The position numbers and the translations under genes are program-made. Below, piece by piece: positions 1 through 11,004 of a stretch of 64,000 nucleotides of DNA. The stretch's first letter is position 1. Every line of letters starts with the position of its first letter. The stretch covers positions 145,189,701 through 145,253,700 of the forward strand of contig CM053140.1 in NCBI GenBank assembly GCA_028571685.1, written 5' to 3'. The notes below the pieces were generated by a model, which ran no database searches, had not been told where the DNA came from, and worked only from the letters and a program-made list of their open reading frames with translations. The stretch comes from Heterohyrax brucei. Taxonomy: Eukaryota; Chordata; Mammalia; Hyracoidea; Procaviidae.

Positions 1-850
1 AATTGTTACCCCAGCAAAACCCAAACTATCCTAACTGTTCCAAATCGAGAAGAGACTATAAGCGCATGCAGGGTAACCCAAAATTGATACACAAATAGTT
101 TGTACTATAAAAAAAAGTAAGCATTTTGCTTGGAGGAAAGACAGTTTAGGGACAAAAACACAGGCTTTAAGAATCAAAACAACTTTGGAGTTGATTCACC
201 AGCTGCATGTCTTAGAGCTAGTTAATTAATTCTGGATATTTAGTTGTCTAACATGTGAAATGGGATTAATAACTAACTTGCAGAATTCCTCTGGGGATTA
301 ACCAAAATAAAGTTGGTTGAACACCTGGAGTCTAGTTTGTTTTCAGTAGCAACAGCTATAATAACTATTACTGAGTTTCTGCTATTTATTCAAAACCTGT
401 TACAAAACAAAGCACTACAAAATTGGAACTTACCAAGTCAAATCTTGCTGTCATTATTTAATGATGCCATATACGCAAAAAGAACCAAAAAGTTTGAGGC
501 TTTCCAAAGAAACAATATTCTTACATACGTAATTTATTAAATTTTATCTGCTGACATAATTGTATGTCAAAATTTGAGTTGTTTATATTGCAAAATTTAT
601 ACTAAGGTATATTCTTCCCGAATGAATACCTATATGAAAAATTTTAAATGCAGAGTTTATTTTGAAACACAGAACCAGAAATTTCTATTCTTCCACAACA
701 TTAAACAACCTAATAAACACTTTGAAAAAAAATTTTAAAATTCCTGGCTTAGATAATCAAATAGTCCAGTAATTTTCTCTTTTTATTATTCTTAATTTCC
801 AAAATTTTCTTTTTGTTGGCTGTATAGTTTTTATTTGTTTAGAAATTGGG
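1..850. other. AT-rich non-coding DNA, nothing recognised
   Basis: No SINE, LINE, LTR or MIR signature is seen here. Short open frames exist, but none has recognisable protein features and their length is what chance gives in AT-rich DNA. It may be plain intergenic or intronic sequence, or very old repeats decayed past recognition by eye. Confidence 0.5.
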
Positions 851-854
851 AATA

Positions 855-985
855 TACGTGTACATACATGTGTGTATGTATATATGTATAGATAGATAAA
901 GACATATATATGTATATCTATAGGGATAGATATAAAGACCTGTGTATATGTTTCTACATTTGTATGTGTGTGTTTGTGTGTATAC
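855..985. repeat. TG/TA low-complexity tract
   Basis: Alternating purine-pyrimidine sequence made of tgtatgta, tatatgta, gatagata and tgtgtgtttgtgtg blocks. It is an imperfect mixed microsatellite. It produces overlapping spurious reading frames rich in Tyr, Thr and His on the minus strand. Confidence 0.8.
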
Positions 986-1426
986 ACTGGCACATTTTTT
1001 TTGTCTTGCATTATTGATGAGGCAATGTACAAAATACAGTTGTCTACAGCTACACTTTATTGGCTTAAATAGGGTTTTGTTTTGTTTGTTTAGTTTGATG
1101 AATAACAAACTTAAGCAAATTCTGAAGAACACATATTAATTCACTCCTACGTGGAGTTTCTGAAATTTAACTGTTCCTTATCCTGCAAAAATATTAAAAT
1201 ACATACAATGTTTTAGAAGTTCCATGAGGGAAAACCACTGAAGAGAGGCTTCATAAGCATTTTTGCCAAATCTTTTCATAAAAAATATTTCACTAAATTA
1301 AATCATTTAAATACCTTTTCTATATCTTTGTGACTTATAATAGCAGGAACAGCCAATGATACCTTAATAATTCCAAAGGATATCTTACTTCAGGGATACA
1401 TATGGTTTAAAATGTATTGGTCTAAT

Positions 1427-1545
1427 TTTATATATATATATATATATTATTTGGAATATATATATTTGGAATATATATATATTTGGAATATATATATATA
1501 TTTGGAATATATATATATTCCAAATAAATATATTCCAAATACACC
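1427..1545. repeat. AT minisatellite with perfect palindrome
   Basis: A (ta)n run is followed by about four copies of a 17-21 bp unit, 'atttggaa' plus (ta)n. The array then turns around: 1500-1525 is a perfect 26-bp palindrome (atttggaa, ta-core, ttccaaat), followed by another inverted 'attccaaat' at 1532-1540. The array could extrude as a cruciform. Confidence 0.85.
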
Positions 1546-1621
1546 CCAAATGATTTCTGTTACTATTACAAGAAAGAGAAACAGAAACATATAAAGGTAA
1601 TAAATATAACCTACTTAGCCT

Positions 1622-1815
1622 GATGAGCTCCCTGGAGAGTGCAAATGGTTAAGATGTTCAGCTGTGAGCCAAAAGGTTAGCAGTTCAAGCCCATCTGCAG
1701 GGGCCTTGGAAGAAAGAAAACCATTGAAAACCCAGTGTGGTGTAGCTCTGCTCTGACATACACAGCATTGCTACAAGTCAAAACTGGCTCAATAGCAACT
1801 GATTTTTGTTTACTC
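1622..1815 (+). mobile_element. AfroSINE (tRNA-derived SINE), longer subfamily
   Basis: The head carries tRNA-like promoter boxes ('caaatggttaagatgttcagctg', 'ggttagcagttcaagccc'). A body 'ccattgaaaacccagtg' and the tail 'gctacaagtcaaaactggctcaatagcaact' follow, ending T-rich. This is the subfamily with an extra middle segment ('ggaagaaag'). It is diverged. Confidence 0.75.
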
Positions 1816-2589
1816 TGGGAAACCAGATGCTAAAATTATACCAATTTGAATTTTATTTCCATTTTAAAAATATTCCCTAGAAATAGGTCACATGGGGGAA
1901 AAAAGAACAAAAAAAAGCATGCACACACACAAAAAAAAACAGATGAATGCAATTATGACCATGGCGACAGACAAAAATGTTGTACATGGAGTTTTGGGGT
2001 TTTTGTCTTTTTTTAACTCAGAAAGTAAAAGTTTCAAATTTATGTGGGCAATCTTATCTGATTCCCCAAAAGAATCTTGCAGGCTGAGGTTCTGAAACAC
2101 TCTGTGAATGAGCGTGGATAAGATTAGTCATGACGATCTGAAGTTGTAGCTTCTTTATCGTCCCTTCCTACCTGCTTCCTATTTCTTATGATGTCCCAAG
2201 CGATACGCTGGGTGTTTGCCATCCTAGCAGCCAGTTACATTCCCCGTTAACTATGGAAAACCACATGCTTCCTACTTAAGACAGAGTAGTTCCCTATCCA
2301 GGAGTTGGGCTGTTATACCTTCCTATATTAGCAGTGGTAATGAATGTTCGTAAGAAATGGAAGTCGAGAATTCATAAAAACAACTAAACATCTCTCTTTC
2401 CTGGAGATGGGAGGAGGGTATGTTTGTTTGATTTTCAATACAGGACACAAAGGACAAATCTCTGTGGCTGGCTTTACTAGTTACAGTCACATTGGGGCCG
2501 TTGCCAGAGACTACAAGGCAAAGGAAAAGAGTTTGGGACTTTAGGGTAGACTGGACAAGAGAACTGACTTCCATTTCCAACACTTGTTA
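1816..2589. other. Non-coding DNA, nothing recognised
   Basis: I see no transposable element signature and no convincing exon. There is an A-rich patch near 1900-1945. Opposing open frames around 1890-2100 overlap each other and look like chance. Confidence 0.45.
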
Positions 2590-2738
2590 GTACTATGGCT
2601 ATGGGTAAGTTACATGGCCAGAGTCTCAGTATTCTTGAAACTCAGAAGGATATAATAACAATTATCTTGCAAGGTTGTTGAGAAAATCAGAGATGATACA
2701 CTTAAGGATATGAGCACCTAATAGATGCTCAATAGAAA
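2590..2738 (+). mobile_element. MIR fragment
   Basis: It contains the MIR sense body: 'gtaagttacatggccagagtctcag', 'ataacaattatcttgcaaggttgttgagaaaatcagagatgatacac' and the end 'gatgctcaatag'. These align to the MIR path from '...gggcaagttac' to 'gctcaataaa'. It is an ancient mammalian SINE. Confidence 0.75.
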
Positions 2739-2739
2739 A

Positions 2740-2895
2740 ACAGTTGCCATCAAGTCAATTTTGACTCACAGTGACCCTATGTGTATAGTGCGGAGCAGCA
2801 CTCTGTAGAGTTCTCAAGGTTGTGACCTCTGAAAAACAGATCACCAGGCCTTTCCTCTGAGGTGCCTCTGGCTAGGTTCTTGCCAATATTTTGAT
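2740..2895 (-). mobile_element. AfroSINE, antisense
   Basis: It starts with the antisense tail 'gttgccatcaagtcaattttgactcacagtgaccctatg'. The middle 'agatcaccaggcctttcctctgaggtgcctctgg' is specific to the longer subfamily. The head is missing or too diverged to see. It lies directly against the preceding MIR. Confidence 0.75.
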
Positions 2896-3037
2896 ATGTA
2901 GTTCAGCGCGAAACCGTTTATGCCATGCAAGGATGCTAGATGCTCAGGAGTAAGAGCTGTATTAATATTTACTTTGCAATTCAAAAGCTTCCCAGGGACT
3001 GCCTAATCTAGAGCAAGAAGCATAACCTTTTGATAAA

Positions 3038-3197
3038 AATCAAACCAAACACAGTGCTACTGAGTCGATTCTGACTCATGACGACAGTATATGGCAGAGT
3101 AGAACTGCTCCATAGAGTCTCCAAGGAGCACCTGACAGATTTGGACTGCCTACCTTTGGGTTAGCAGTCATAGCCATTATACCATTAGGGTTTCCCA
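3038..3197 (-). mobile_element. AfroSINE, antisense
   Basis: A nearly complete copy: tail 'gctactgagtcgattctgactcatgacgac', body 'agagtagaactgctccatagagtctccaaggagcacctg' and head 'gttagcagtcatagccattataccattagggtttccc'. Confidence 0.85.
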
Positions 3198-4206
3198 TCG
3201 TTGTGTAAAAAATTGAGTTTTTCTTCTCTGTTCCCATCTCTCTTTCCTCTTTCTCTTATTTTTTTCTGCCATCCCACTTCAATTGAATTAGACCCTATTA
3301 ACAAAATTTGGGAGTCTGTTTAGAGCCATTTTTAGTAGTAAAGCCTATTGATTATTAAGATTTCCATGAAAACATCACCAGGCCACCTTCCTGTTTATTC
3401 CTTTAACTTTATCTCTTTTGACATCAACAGAAAGAAAAACTATAGCTGTGAGGTTTTTCAGAAAACACACCCTTTGTTTTACTCAGATTTATCCCTGGAA
3501 CAAATGGAGCTTCTGAGCAATAAAACTGCCATGCACAAGACTTCTTTAAAAGCAATTCTACTTAAAGATGTATTGAGAGTTAGAATATTAGAAGAAAATG
3601 ATACACTTCTGATCACAAAAACAAACATTCTCTTCAAAAGAGGGAAAGACAATAAAAGTTTCCTGATCGAATTTCAATGTCATTACATGTGGGGCCATAT
3701 TGAACTCTGGGGTCTTTCTATGAGCGTAATCAGACACGTAGCCACAGAATCACATTTTGTCAACCAGAACACTGGAAAAGAACTTAGGAGGCACTCAGGC
3801 TTTTCACTGCAACAACAGGGATTCAGAAGCTAGCTCTGGACCTTTATTTTTTTCCATTTTCTTGTCAGAAAGGTTGGATTCAGATTTTCTTTCCTCTTAT
3901 AAATAGGAGGTCTGTACGTATTTTTAGGTCTATTGAAACTAAGTAAGTGAAGGAATCAGAGAGTGTGGCTACTGTGAGGTACTCAAGATACAGGTAATTT
4001 AACATGATTACTAGGGCTCTTCTCCCAGCCAGGGTTGTCTTAGGCTGTCCCCAGCCCGTGTCTATCCCTGGCCCTAAGATTTTTCCACCAAGATTTTTTT
4101 TTTTTTTTACAAACTTGGTCATCTGTTTGAAATAGTTTCCCTCACTATTAACCCAGTTATTCATGCTTGGGGCATGCTGCTAGGTACTAGACATCTGCTG
4201 GTTAGT
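3198..4206. other. Non-coding DNA with one 161-codon open frame
   Basis: No repeat is recognised. The longest open frame runs from 3348 to 3833 on the plus strand (161 codons). It has no signal peptide, membrane segment, cysteine pattern or domain I recognise, and no splice context. By a rough estimate a frame this long is not improbable by chance in 64 kb of AT-rich DNA, so I do not call it a gene. Confidence 0.4.
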
Positions 4207-4207
4207 A

Positions 4208-4425
4208 AGATAAGCAAGGAGTCCTGAGGTGAAGCAAGTGGATAAGCACTCAGCTACTAACTGAAAGGTTTATGATTCAAGTTCACCCAGCAGTGCTTGG
4301 AAAAAAAGGTCTGGTGACCTACCTCTGAAAGGCACAGTCACTAAAAACCTGGTGGAGCACAATGCTACTCTGACATGCAGTCATCATGAATTGGAATTGA
4401 TGTGATGGCAACTGTTTGTTTGTTT
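4208..4425 (+). mobile_element. AfroSINE, longer subfamily
   Basis: Head 'ggagtcctgaggtgaagcaagtggataagcactcagctactaactgaaaggtt', middle 'ggtctggtgacctacctctgaaaggcacagtcactaaaaacc', tail 'catcatgaattggaattgatgtgatggcaactg', then a (gttt)n terminus. Confidence 0.85.
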
Positions 4426-5129
4426 GAGAGAGACAAAGTCTCTGCCCTGATGTAGTTTACATTTTAATGAAGAATTTTGAACAAAACTCAAGTCCACAAA
4501 CTAAATAGAAAAATATAGATAATAGGTTACACAAAAGAAACAGTCCTAAGGTCTTCACTGAAACATCACCACCCCACTCCCCAACAATGATATAAATCAA
4601 GATTTTCCTAGTTTTTAACCACTTTTTTTTTTTTCCTATCTTTGCTCACTTTCACATCCCAGGCCCCTAGCATGGTACCTGCCATAGAGTAGATACTCAG
4701 TGATATATTTATTAAATACGTTATTAAATTATGACCTAAGATTTAGAGCAAGTCAGAACTGCCACGTATTTGGGGCCAGATATTTAAAGGATGTCAGCAA
4801 CATTTTTTTTAAAATATTTGCAAGTGCCTATTTCACTCATTCTTTTGATAAACATCACTCCAAAGACATAATACATAAGTGGTCCTGAAGGATGACGGAG
4901 TGCACAAAGGCTAAAGAAAGGACATTGGGTTGGAGTTTCCAGACAGAGGAGACGACGATTAAAGGCATAGAGAGCTGATTGGGAAATTACAGTGAGCTTG
5001 GCAAAGCTGGAAAGTAGGATATAATAGATTTGTTTTAGTTGGAACCTAGATTTTAATTCGGGTAGTTTTTGCATAAACTACTCAAGTTTTGATTACTCAA
5101 GTTTGTTTATTAACAAGGAAGAATGAAGG
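4426..5129. other. Non-coding DNA with a MIR-like remnant
   Basis: The segment at about 4660-4720 ('ctagcatggtacctgccatagagtagatactcagtgatatatt') resembles a MIR 3' end in sense. I recognise nothing else. A T-rich run sits near 4623-4635. Confidence 0.4.
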
Positions 5130-5368
5130 GGAGAGAGAATTAATATTTTAACTTTCATCAAGCACTTCACAAGGTGAGTTGTATACGCTATTACATCTAT
5201 TCTTCAAAACACCTTCAGTATTGTTGTATCCATATTATAGATGGAAAAATTAGATCTTGAACTGTAACATGTCTGGGTTTAATAGCACCTAGGTAGCATA
5301 AATCACAGTGGAACTTAGGTGTGTTAGTCTCCAGTGCCTGTGCTCTTTGACTTCATAATTCTACACTA
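5130..5368 (-). mobile_element. MIR, antisense
   Basis: It follows the antisense MIR path: 'catcaagcacttcacaaggtg', 'tattacatctattcttcaaaacacc', 'ccatattatagatggaaaaattagatcttgaac', then 'cagtggaacttaggtg...ctccagtgcctgtgctctttgac'. Confidence 0.7.
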
Positions 5369-5371
5369 CCA

Positions 5372-5540
5372 AAAAAAAGAAAAACACCAAACCCACTTCT
5401 GTTAGGTCAATTTCAATTTATGGTGACCCTATAGGACAAAGTAGAACTGCCCCATAGAGTTTTCAAGGAGCACCTAGTGGATTCAAACTACCAACCAACG
5501 GGTTGCAGTCATAGCACTTAGCCACTATGCCACCAGCAGT
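5372..5540 (-). mobile_element. AfroSINE, antisense
   Basis: Tail 'cttctgttaggtcaatttcaatttatggtgaccctatagg', body 'acaaagtagaactgccccatagagttttcaaggagcacctagtgg', head 'gttgcagtcatagcacttagccactatgccacc'. An A-rich tract with a 'ccaaaccc' motif precedes the tail, as expected for the 3' end. Confidence 0.85.
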
Positions 5541-5804
5541 TAGAGCAGACTAGTTATGTTTGTTGCATTTTTTAACTTATCACAATCTCATGAAACGAAA
5601 TCTTGGTCCTAGCTCAACAAAGCTGTTAGCTGAGGTGAGCCTCTTTTCAGGCTGAAGGATGTTTACCCCTACCTGAAGTTCTGAGGTCTCTATTTATGGA
5701 TAACCACTCTGTCTCGGAGGTGTCCATTCTTTCTCTGAGATGGTTTTTACCGTCACTAAAGTAAGTTATAGAATTTTAAGGACAATCCTTATGCAGGTAC
5801 TTAC

Positions 5805-5972
5805 GTATTTAAAAAAAAAAAAAAAGGTATCTACGCAGTTCTGACTCCCAGTGATCCTACAGGACAGAGTAAACTGCCCTATAGGGTTTTCAAGGAGCAG
5901 CTGGTAGAATCCAACTGCTGACCATCTGGTAAACTGCAAAAGCTTTTAGCCAAGGTACCACCAGGACTCCTT
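5805..5972 (-). mobile_element. AfroSINE, antisense, with long A tract
   Basis: An A15-16 run marks the 3' terminus. It is followed by 'cgcagttctgactcccagtgatcctacaggacagagtaaactgccctatagg' and the head 'cttttagccaaggtaccaccaggactcc'. Confidence 0.85.
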
Positions 5973-6565
5973 GCAAAGATAATGAGATAGAAATATTAAG
6001 ATATGACTAGAGAAGAAAAGGTAGGACTGGTGGGAATGGAAGATCTTCAGAAGTACCAGTGTAGCAGCTGCAAATGCTGATGCACTTCATTCACGCCTTT
6101 TGGCTGGGCTCCTGTTTCTGCTAGGCCCGGACTTCCTCAACCTTGGACTTCAATGCCAAGTATAGTAGAGATAGAAACATGGGCAGAGTTAAAAGAGGTC
6201 TGTTCCTAAGAAAAACTAAACCAGCACTTGAAAGAAATCTAAAGTGAGATCGAGGAGGACCGGGAAAAGGGTGGTGGTGGTAGGAAATGAAGCCACTGAA
6301 AGGAAATTCTACTCCTTTCTATTTTTAGAGATAAAACTTAAATGGCAGCATGTGTAGTCAGAGTGGCTACTATTTACATTGGTTTTCACTGGAGAACCAT
6401 TTTCTCAAAGTATTTTAGAGAACTCCAAAATATGAAGCAACTGAAAGGGAAGGCCCTCTGACGTATTCTGAGAACTGACGTCACGTGTGTGCAGACGACC
6501 TCCACATCTTCTCTCCAAACATGGAAGTACCTGACGTAGCTCCTAATTATACTGTGACACCAAAG
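5973..6565. other. Non-coding DNA, nothing recognised
   Basis: No transposon or exon is recognised. A short palindromic 'ctgacgtcacgtgtg' region at about 6474-6489 contains a perfect CRE (tgacgtca) next to an E-box (cacgtg), which could bind CREB/ATF and bHLH factors. The setting does not otherwise look like a promoter. Confidence 0.4.
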
Positions 6566-6855
6566 AAACAGCTAGAAAATCATCATTGATCAAGGGCAGA
6601 TGCTTGACTTGCTTACTTTGGACACATCCTCAGTCCAAAGTCTAGACCAGTCACCAGCAAAGAATGTTATGGCTGACAACACAGAATGCCAGTGAAAATT
6701 AGAGATACCTTCAGCGACATAGTCTGATACCATGGCAACAACAATAAACTCAAATACCAGTGGTTATGAAAAGGTAAAGGACTGGGTGACTTTTTATTCT
6801 GTTATTCACAAGGTCCCCATGAGTCACAGTCAACTTCATGACAACTAAGAGCAAT
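6566..6855 (+). mobile_element. RTE LINE 3' fragment
   Basis: Fragments follow the 3' end of an RTE ORF and its terminus: 'tgcttactttggacacatcctcag' (an YFGH-like motif in RTE/BovB C-termini), 'ccagtcaccagcaaagaatgttatg', and the terminal 'ttctgttattcacaaggtccccatgagtcacagtcaacttcatgacaac'. It is heavily diverged and internally deleted. Confidence 0.6.
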
Positions 6856-6859
6856 ATGC

Positions 6860-7020
6860 AGATGCTTTAAAGTCAGATTTGGGTTGCAGTCTCGGCTCTA
6901 CTTTCTGTCTGCTCTAGGATCTTGACAGTGTTTCCTTATTCTGAAAATTATAAGAGATTACATCCATAAACACTGGGACATTACCTGAGAATAGCATAGA
7001 TGCTCAATGAACATCTTTGT
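6860..7020 (+). mobile_element. MIR
   Basis: Sense MIR segments: 'aaagtcagatttgggttgcagtctcggctctactttctg', 'cttgacagtgtttccttattctgaaaattataagagattacat' and 'gaatagcatagatgctcaatgaacatc'. Confidence 0.65.
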
Positions 7021-8276
7021 TGGAAGCAAACAAGTTAATAGTAAGTTCTTCCTAATAAGCTAAATCAATGAAGTTAGATTACTGAAATAGTAAGTTCATA
7101 TTTAAAGGATCCATTCATTTTGTGTATTTGCTTTTAGAAAGGATTATAAAGTCTTCATATCGTTTCTCTTTTCAGAGGGGAGGTGGAAAAACACCTAAGA
7201 CAAATAAACACTGCTGGGACCACTCATTATGATTCAGAAACAGAAGTTAGAAAGTGCAACTGGTCTCCCTGCTTCATATGCAGATAACAGCATCATTTTT
7301 ATAGGTGAAAAAAGAGATAATATCACTCTTGTACACATTTCTGCAATAACAAACTAGAGAACCTTAGAGACAAATAAATACTTGTTTCAAAGGAATAATT
7401 TTCCCCAGGAAAAGCCATGCATTCACTCTCACAATAAAGTTATCTAATAAATGATTCATCCAAACACTAATATTTAATCAGTTCATACCTTTAATTGCTC
7501 TGACACTCTTCTCAACACTGTAGCATATTTAAACCTACCCAGGGTTATTCCTTAAGGTTAATTCAATTCCTTATTCAAACTTGTTTTAATATAAATAAAT
7601 GACACTAAAGGAAAACAAATTAGTTCTGAGTAAATGCTAATGATGCAATCACTATTGTTGTTTAAAAAGTAAATTTTTGCATGCAGTGTTTTACCTGATA
7701 ATTTTTCTGAAAGGTTCAAAGCTCAGTGGAGACTATTTGTGAAGTCATATAAAGTTTGCTCTACTGTGACTCAGTAATAAGATAGATTTTAGTACTTTTT
7801 CTGACATTGCTTTTAATTTTTTATAGCACTGTGATATTCTACCTACTTCAAAATGTGAGTAATCAGTAATGAAATACATCTGCTGCATTCAGAATATGAT
7901 GCCAAATTAATAAATACTAATGGATTTCTTTACATTTAGTATTGCTTCCCATGTATACGACAATTTTTTAGATAAACTTGTTACCCTGAACTATTACAGT
8001 TTTCCACAAGAGGGCTCTTCAAAGGCAAAAATACTGCCTGTGATTAGTGATCTGCCTACATCTATTGGTAAAAACTAGAGAAACAAGATTTTGAAATATT
8101 TTCCTGAGAATTAACTAAATAAAAAGAAATTATTCAATTTTGAATTAAACTAGTGTTTCTACTAACTGCAATTATCAAATAGAAATATGGGTTAAAATTT
8201 ATAGAAATAGTTTCTACATGTTAGACCATGTATTAAGGACTTGACCTGCAGCATTATTATTAATAGCACTTGAAAG
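7021..8276. other. Repeat-poor AT-rich DNA
   Basis: I recognise no transposable element over 1.25 kb, which is unusual for this window. No coding exon is evident. It may hold unique or conserved non-coding sequence. A CTCF-like motif lies at 8004-8017. Confidence 0.4.
8004..8017 (+). promoter_or_regulatory. CTCF-like motif
   Basis: The sequence ccacaagagggctc approaches the CTCF core pattern (ccasyagrkggcrs), with mismatches at the fifth position and near the end. The match is by eye only and binding is unproven. Confidence 0.3.
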
Positions 8277-8445
8277 AGTCAGGTGTGGCTGATCCTGGAA
8301 CTCTGGAGCCAGACTGCCTGGTTTTCAACCTGAACTCTACTTTTCTTACTATTTCTGTGACCTCAGGGAAGATACTTACTACTTAACTTCATCGTTCCCT
8401 GGTTGCTCATTCTGAAACAACCTTGTAAGACTTAAATGAGCGAAG
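8277..8445 (+). mobile_element. MIR, 5' part (split by younger insertions)
   Basis: Clear MIR sense: 'ctggaactctggagccagactgcctggttttcaacctg', 'ctatttctgtgacctcagggaag' and 'gtaagacttaaatgagcg'. The alignment breaks where an AfroSINE starts and then a full-length L1. It resumes at 15838 ('tacataaagccaaacaatgtttggcacatag'). Confidence 0.8.
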
Positions 8446-8605
8446 GGGCCCTGGTGTTGCAATGGTTAAGAGCTATGGCAGTTCACTGAAAGGCTGACAG
8501 TTGGAATCCATCAGCTGCTCTTTGGAAACCCGAGGGGCAGTTTTGGTCTGTTCTGTTATGTGAGGTTGCTACGAGGGGGATCCAGTGGAGGGCAATTATT
8601 TTTTA
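8446..8605 (+). mobile_element. AfroSINE inserted in MIR
   Basis: Head 'ggggccctggtgttgcaatggttaagagctatggcag', 'cactgaaaggctgacagttggaatccatcagctgctctttgg' and tail 'gtgaggttgctacgagggggatccagtggagggcaa'. It separates two pieces of the MIR. Confidence 0.85.
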
Positions 8606-8643
8606 AGATACATAAAGCCCACTTTTTAAGATACATAAAGCCA
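8600..8643. repeat. Tandem duplication of the L1 target site
   Basis: The phrase 'tttttaagatacataaagcc' occurs twice in tandem just before the L1 start. The 12-bp 'tacataaagcca' at 8632-8643 recurs once more after the L1 poly(A), at 15838-15849. The target is thus present three times rather than the usual two. Confidence 0.85.
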
Positions 8644-9621
8644 GGGGGCGGAGTCAAGATGGCGGACTAAGCCCACGTCTCGTTCTATCCCTCTGGAAAC
8701 CAAGACCTGAAATGACAATCAAACAGAGCCTTCTGATCACCTAATCAGCCTCAGGACACGGCACACAGCTGTTAATTGGGACTTGATACCACTCAGCGAA
8801 AAGCCTCCTCTCTTTCGCTGACTCCCGCTCCAGGCTAGCCCCGGCTCTCAGAGACAGAAGGTAAACGTACCATTTTGACTTTTTTTCCTCTGTCTCGGCT
8901 GGCGGGCGGAGCTGGGTCTTGCCTGACGGCTGGGGATAGGCCGGTGAAATTCCCATATTCTGAGAGCCAGGTTCGGGACTCTGTTAATCTAGCCACTTTG
9001 AGCCTTTCATTTTGTAGCTGCCTCAGTGGGGTTTGGTGGAGCTCCGTGGTCAGTGTGCAGGACGCCATGTTGGTACTGAGATTTTAGCGGGACCTCGTTC
9101 TTAGCCTGCAAGCCAGCGCCTGCAAACAGGACAGCGCTTCTCCGTCAGAAAAGTAGTGATTTTCCACAGTGCTGCCTGCATTGAGGGCCATGCAACAGAA
9201 GCAGAGGAATCGCTGCCTCTGGGCACCTTTAGCCCCTCTGTCTGCTACCTGTGTGGAGGACGCCATCTTGGGTATGGTGGCCGCAGCTGGACCTAATTCT
9301 TAGTTTGGGAGCCAGAGCCTCTCCACAGGAGAGTGCTTTTCTATCACAAAACCAGTACTCGACGCAGTGTTGGCTTAGGCTAGGCCCTGTCAGCAGAGGC
9401 CAACAGGGCACTAGCAGTGCTGTATTCTGAACTAGTGTGCTATCATCTGGGTTTGGATATAGTGGTGCTTACTTTGTCAGATGAGAAGAGGGACCTCAAC
9501 ACCTGAAAATCTAACTGACTTGTGAACTGGTCAGATACCCGTTGCTTTACATTTGAAGACAGCCTACAGAAACATTTGCAATCCATCCTCATAGTACCTC
9601 TTCCAGCCTCTATATACTCAC
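8644..9621 (+). promoter_or_regulatory. L1 5' UTR / internal promoter
   Basis: The segment is markedly richer in GC and CpG than its surroundings (for example 8870-9260). It begins with the YY1-type box and contains two further 'gacgccat(g/c)ttggt/g' boxes at about 9061-9073 and 9260-9272. In L1s this region drives Pol II transcription of the element from its own first base. I infer the same here from position and composition. Confidence 0.7.
8655..8664 (+). promoter_or_regulatory. YY1-like motif at the L1 5' end
   Basis: The sequence caagatggcg lies about 12 bases into the element. A YY1 site in a similar place fixes the transcription start in human L1. In the younger L1 at 62.5 kb the matching bases read caagacgaca and the site is lost. 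Confidence 0.6.
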
Positions 9622-10573
9622 ATGGGACCCAAAAAGCAACAGACAATTGTGGCATACAAGCAATCACTCACGGCTTCAGAAGGCTCCCAAACAAAGCAAC
9701 CAAGGAGTTTTACAGATGAAGAAACTTTTATGAAAGCATCAGGAAGTGAATACAAAATGATTATATGCAGAGCCCTTCTAGACCTTATACAAAATGCAGC
9801 AGAACAAAATGAAAAATTAAGCAAGTTGTTCGATCTGATGGAACACCAGTACTCTGAAATCCAACAGATCAAGAACAAAATCAAAGACATAGAAACTTCC
9901 ATGCAAAGCCAAGAAAACAGAATGGAACAAATGGAAAAAAGAATTTCTGACTTGGAAGACTGAGCTACTGATGCCAGTGTCTATGAGCAGAAATCAGAAA
10001 AAGGAAACAAGAAAAATGAAGAAACATTAAGAAGCATGTGGGACTCTATTAAGAGGAACAACCTTCGATTAACTGGAAGTCCCTGAACAGGGTGAGACAT
10101 CTGAGAACACAGAGAGTATTGTTGCTGAGCGGCTGAAAGAAAACTTCCCAGAAATCATGAAGGAAAAGAACATAGACATCTCAGATGCATATCGTACACC
10201 ACACAATATAGATCTCAAAAGAAAGACTCCAAGACATATTATAATCAAGCTCAACAAAATGAAACATAAGCAGCAACTCTTAAAGGCAGCAAGACTCAAG
10301 GCAAAGCTAACATTCAGAGGGAAACCCTGTAGGATCTCGTCAGATTTCTCAGCAGAAACCATGCTGGCACGGAGACAGTGGCACGACACATTCAAAGTCT
10401 TGAAGGAGAAGAACTTCCAACCAAGAATTATATATCCTGCAAAACTATCTTTCAAATACGAAAATGAAATTAAGACATTCCCAGATAAAGAGAAACTCAG
10501 AGACTTTGTAAAAACCAAACCCAAACTACAAGAAATACTGAAAGAAGTCCTTGGCTTTGGCTTAGAAGAATGA
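9622..10573 (+). pseudogene. L1 ORF1p (RNA-binding nucleic-acid chaperone), broken
   Basis: ORF1p coats L1 RNA as a trimer. The start ATG at 9622 gives MGPKKQQTIVAYKQ. The N-terminal part holds a heptad-rich coiled coil (about 9810-9960, LFDLMEHQYSEI to QMEKRISDLED) that would trimerise. A TGA at 9961-9963 stops it after 113 residues. Reading continues in frame to NNLRLTG (the RRM start), where an apparent one-base gain near 10076 shifts the frame. The C-terminal domain (ISDAYRTPHN, ARRQWHDTFKVLKEKNFQPR) is open from 10157 to 10573 in the shifted frame. The L1 call is secure. The protein could not be made as one chain. Confidence 0.9.
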
Positions 10574-11004
10574 AACCACTAACTTTATATTTTAGAATGA
10601 CACACTACTCAATACTCTACTCATTTAGGGAAGGCTCCAAAGTAAATCACAGCTTTGATTTGGAAAGAAGCAATCTAGTGATGATCATGAAAACTACGGT
10701 TTCATCATAATAAAAAGAAGGATGTACTACAGTCGTTATAGCCCTTTCAGATGGAGAGGAAGATGACAAGACTGGTAGTAATTAAAATTGGGTTTATAAA
10801 TAGTTTATTAAGGGGTTTCATGGGGCAGCTATAAAGCACAACAAAGATCTATCGTACCATTTCAAGAAATCTAACACAAGAGTCTCAACAACTATAAAAC
10901 CAGCTCTGAAAAAGGTGAAAAATAAACTCACAAAAAAAGAGTGTCCCAGAACAGACTAATAAGAACAACAGAGAAAACATCAACATAAAAATAAACATAT
11001 CACA
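10574..11004 (+). other. L1 inter-ORF region
   Basis: Non-coding spacer of about 430 bp between the end of ORF1 and the ORF2 start. The same sequence recurs at the right edge of the window behind ORF1 of the second L1 (for example 'gaagatgacaagactggtagtaattaaaattggg' against 63927-63960), showing that the two are related. Confidence 0.8.

Noticed and set aside
3348..3833. 161-codon open frame, plus strand, as a possible gene
   Set aside because: No recognisable domain, no splice or promoter context, AT-rich composition like its flanks, and a rough estimate shows a frame of this size is plausible by chance in 64 kb.
10069..10524. 151-codon minus-strand open frame
   Set aside because: It is the complement of L1 ORF1, which is clearly coding on the plus strand by homology. 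Similar shadows occur across ORF2.
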